The notes under the pieces: model-generated | Databases searched by the model: none | What the model saw: only the letters and a program-made list of their open reading frames with translations | Told to the model about the DNA's origin: nothing | Translations under genes and position numbers: made by a program | In this document: one piece after another, positions 8,301 to 8,416 of the stretch | Position numbering within the stretch: the first letter of the stretch is position 1 | Layout of the letters: every line of letters starts with the position of its first letter | Origin: Saprospiraceae bacterium UBA7328 | Lineage (GTDB): Bacteria; Bacteroidota; Bacteroidia; Chitinophagales; Saprospiraceae | Reading direction: 5' to 3' | Assembly: GCA_002471345.1 (NCBI GenBank) | Contig: DKPS01000144.1 | Location: 1 to 8,416, forward strand | Length of the DNA: 8,416 nucleotides

Positions 8301-8416
8301 CTTAAGAGACCTGAAGATTCTTCTCCTATCACATTATCCCCAATAAGTGATATAGAGTCCAATATGCCAGGCTCAAATGAAGCTTCTATGCAGTATTCTG
8401 CATCAGTAGTCCCTAA
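5390..8416 (-). CDS. T9SS-secreted modular surface protein, paralogue of the downstream gene (5' end outside the window)
   Basis: The stop TAA is at 5390-5392 and the frame stays open to the right edge, giving 1008 visible residues (numbered from 8416). A TTG at 8362 could be read as a start, but the protein continues upstream and matches the paralogue there, so it is internal. Parts: 'GSDVP..ACN' module (79-163); two modules with an R-T-W signature (about 164-330); HYR-like module (332-428); two more Ig-like modules (429-611); carboxypeptidase-regulatory-like beta domain (about 618-673); dockerin-like domain (673-733); 'KIGDVNG' block (774-780); cohesin-like domain (about 789-913); T9SS type A sorting domain (923-1008, F-P-N-P-A at 932-936). 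The visible part begins near the equivalent of residue 184 of the downstream protein. If the N-termini match, the full protein is roughly 1190 residues, shorter because it has fewer repeat modules. No enzyme motif was seen; a surface structural or adhesive role is inferred. Confidence 0.92.
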   Translation of the reverse strand, partial: LGTTDAEYCIEASFEPGILDSISLIGDNVIGEESSGLLSNSADENSFCIANVGAGTYTNQIIAYRGRCIDTLSNIQTVIQPGSDVPTLACNGYVKISLTGSGSVVTPGMMLPGQSTVNRITYIDGTNTNFIDCSHVGKNVKVVVLDTVYNQRCWGVVTVRDISIPTVTARDTVISCLDNMDFLTSENLLNIATNCDDLSSYNITFSDIKTPGDCDSGDTLKFIERTWIIRNPSGGIINAVSNILIENIPFDTLIFPGDTTIYCPDTSFAISNTGGLNFDIDTLVTYCKLQVGFTDRTIPTGCSGMKKVERTWLAIDWCNNTMTDTVQYITLLDTLPPVLVCPVGDANGSRKILTTLDTCGAYFVIPSFSATDVCSDDSLITYDVRVGGIFIQNMDSVFMPVGENIVEYIARDDCGNETSCMDTISVEDNTPPTINGPTLIQVTHSGTGNTLIPINLFSQAFDIDDNCALDSIFIRRLSSECGIPSDTIFGQSINICCVDTDTLVEVELMARDSFGLTNTLTVFIDPKDGTAPTIGCRDTIVYLNASGEFILNDSSLFITNLSDNCGFDISVDLSRDTLVRADTNAVVQLVVTATDIDGSSASCTSMVTVRDTFTNSGVNLLIGRVSDPFDIGLGGLEVTLISKNNNSTKYITDEKGLVNLPNLSASDDLSIMIEGYGNELSGISSLDLFLIQKHILGLQPLNNNYLELAADIDQSGEVSVRDLIGLQNSILDLPNRVALPWIFLEENQVANDIIYTSSELIPIQPTDIDFRAVKIGDVNGNIYNEASGRENGSVSVLLEEIALDPNKRHELPISILPKDGMVSFHLTLESHDLNDVTFTPSDRFGSGISIQWTYSGTSLQIIGFGEFNASNIIELGILSLESSKNVESKEVFTISENSELYSSELKRHAVELAWYQKDQNNFSSLDKIFEVFPNPAVERVNFEIAKDVSEIISFTIVDIAGKEIINLSKSNNKKFSLPTTVFPSSGSYIVNIETDRGVQNDILLINKK
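5393..5650 (-). other. T9SS type A C-terminal sorting domain, upstream protein
   Basis: Visible residues 923-1008 begin with I-F-E-V-F-P-N-P-A and contain I-S-F-T-I-V-D-I-A-G-K-E-I and a final S-G-S-Y-I-V-N-I-E-T-D...D-I-L-L-I-N-K-K. It is a complete type A sorting domain, so this protein should use the same export route as its neighbour. Confidence 0.93.
5678..6052 (-). other. Cohesin-like domain (diverged), upstream protein
   Basis: Visible residues about 789-913 sit in the same place, between the 'KIGDVNG' block and the sorting domain. They keep H-E-L-P-I-S-I-L-P, M-V-S-F-H-L-T-L-E and L-G-I-L-S-L-E-S. The Y-D-P signature is missing, so this copy is identified mainly by position and strand pattern relative to the downstream protein. 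Confidence 0.45.
6218..6400 (-). other. Dockerin-like calcium-binding domain, upstream protein
   Basis: Visible residues 673-733 are the paralogous domain. Loop 2 keeps D711, D713, S715, E717 and D722. Loop 1 has lost the acidic residues at positions 1 and 5 (tyrosine and leucine) and keeps only the final aspartate. Nine residues, L-I-Q-K-H-I-L-G-L, are identical to the downstream protein. Calcium is probably bound mainly by loop 2 (inference). Confidence 0.78.
7133..7423 (-). other. HYR-like (hyalin repeat) module, upstream protein
   Basis: Visible residues 332-428 open with L-P-P-V-L-V-C-P and contain M-P-V-G-E-N-I-V-E-Y-I-A-R-D-D-C-G-N. They close with T-I-S-V-E-D-N-T-P-P, which starts the following module. 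This is the standard HYR pattern P-x-G-x-x-x-V-x-Y-x-A-x-D-x-x-G-N. Two further Ig-like modules follow (visible residues 429-611) before the dockerin region. Confidence 0.72.
7928..8182 (-). other. 'GSDVP..ACN' module of the upstream protein
   Basis: Visible residues 79-163 are the counterpart of the downstream protein's module. Both are preceded by a shared C-[LI]-D-[ST] ... I-x-T-V lead-in (C-I-D-T-L-S-N-I-Q-T-V here). It contains A-C-N, G-M-M-L-P-G-Q-S and C-W-G-V-V-T-V-R-D. It is shorter than the downstream copy. The function is unknown; it is taken to be an extracellular beta-sandwich. Confidence 0.55.

Noticed and set aside
8360..8362. TTG as the start of the upstream gene
   Set aside because: The frame stays open to the window edge and the residues before TTG (ending F-E-P-G-I-L-D-S) match residues of the downstream paralogue around 184-200, so the codon is internal leucine.
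1..8416. Recent duplication or gene conversion between the two genes
   Set aside because: Even where the protein is identical (L-I-Q-K-H-I-L-G-L) the codons differ at several positions, and no long shared nucleotide block was seen.
1..8416. tRNA, rRNA, CRISPR array, insertion sequence or phage genes
   Set aside because: None seen: no transposase or integrase motif, no regularly spaced direct repeats, and nearly the whole window is accounted for by two coding frames.

Overview
The window looks like a stretch of an AT-rich genome from the phylum Bacteroidota, most likely a Saprospirales-type bacterium. This placement is inferred from protein architecture, not from a marker gene. Both proteins are secreted, multi-domain and cysteine-bearing. 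Both end in a type IX secretion system (T9SS) type A sorting domain, and both carry hyalin-like repeats and the dockerin signature 'LIQKHILGL' that I associate with large surface proteins of that group.

Layout: two genes lie head to tail on the minus strand, and almost every base is coding. The upstream gene (5390-8416) runs off the right edge, so its N-terminus is missing and 1008 residues are visible. A 219-base gap (5171-5389) follows, holding a strong inverted repeat, a small hairpin and a weak promoter candidate. The downstream gene (1-5170) has its start and signal peptide in the window. It stays open for 1723 codons to the left edge. I read its frame codon by codon and found no frameshift or internal stop. 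It ends in a typical T9SS C-terminus and the next base is T, so the stop codon probably lies one or two bases outside the window.

The two proteins are diverged paralogues with the same order of parts: N-terminal region, a conserved 'GSD.P..ACN' module, a variable number of Ig-like/HYR-like modules (several with an 'R-T-W...D-W-C' signature), a carboxypeptidase-regulatory-like beta domain, a dockerin-like calcium-binding domain, a short 'KIGDVN' block, a cohesin-like domain and the T9SS sorting domain. No catalytic domain was recognised. The likely role is structural: surface adhesion, matrix or cell-cell contact. The presence of a dockerin-like and a cohesin-like domain on each chain raises the possibility that these proteins assemble with themselves or each other at the cell surface. 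No RNA gene, mobile element, CRISPR array or origin was seen.
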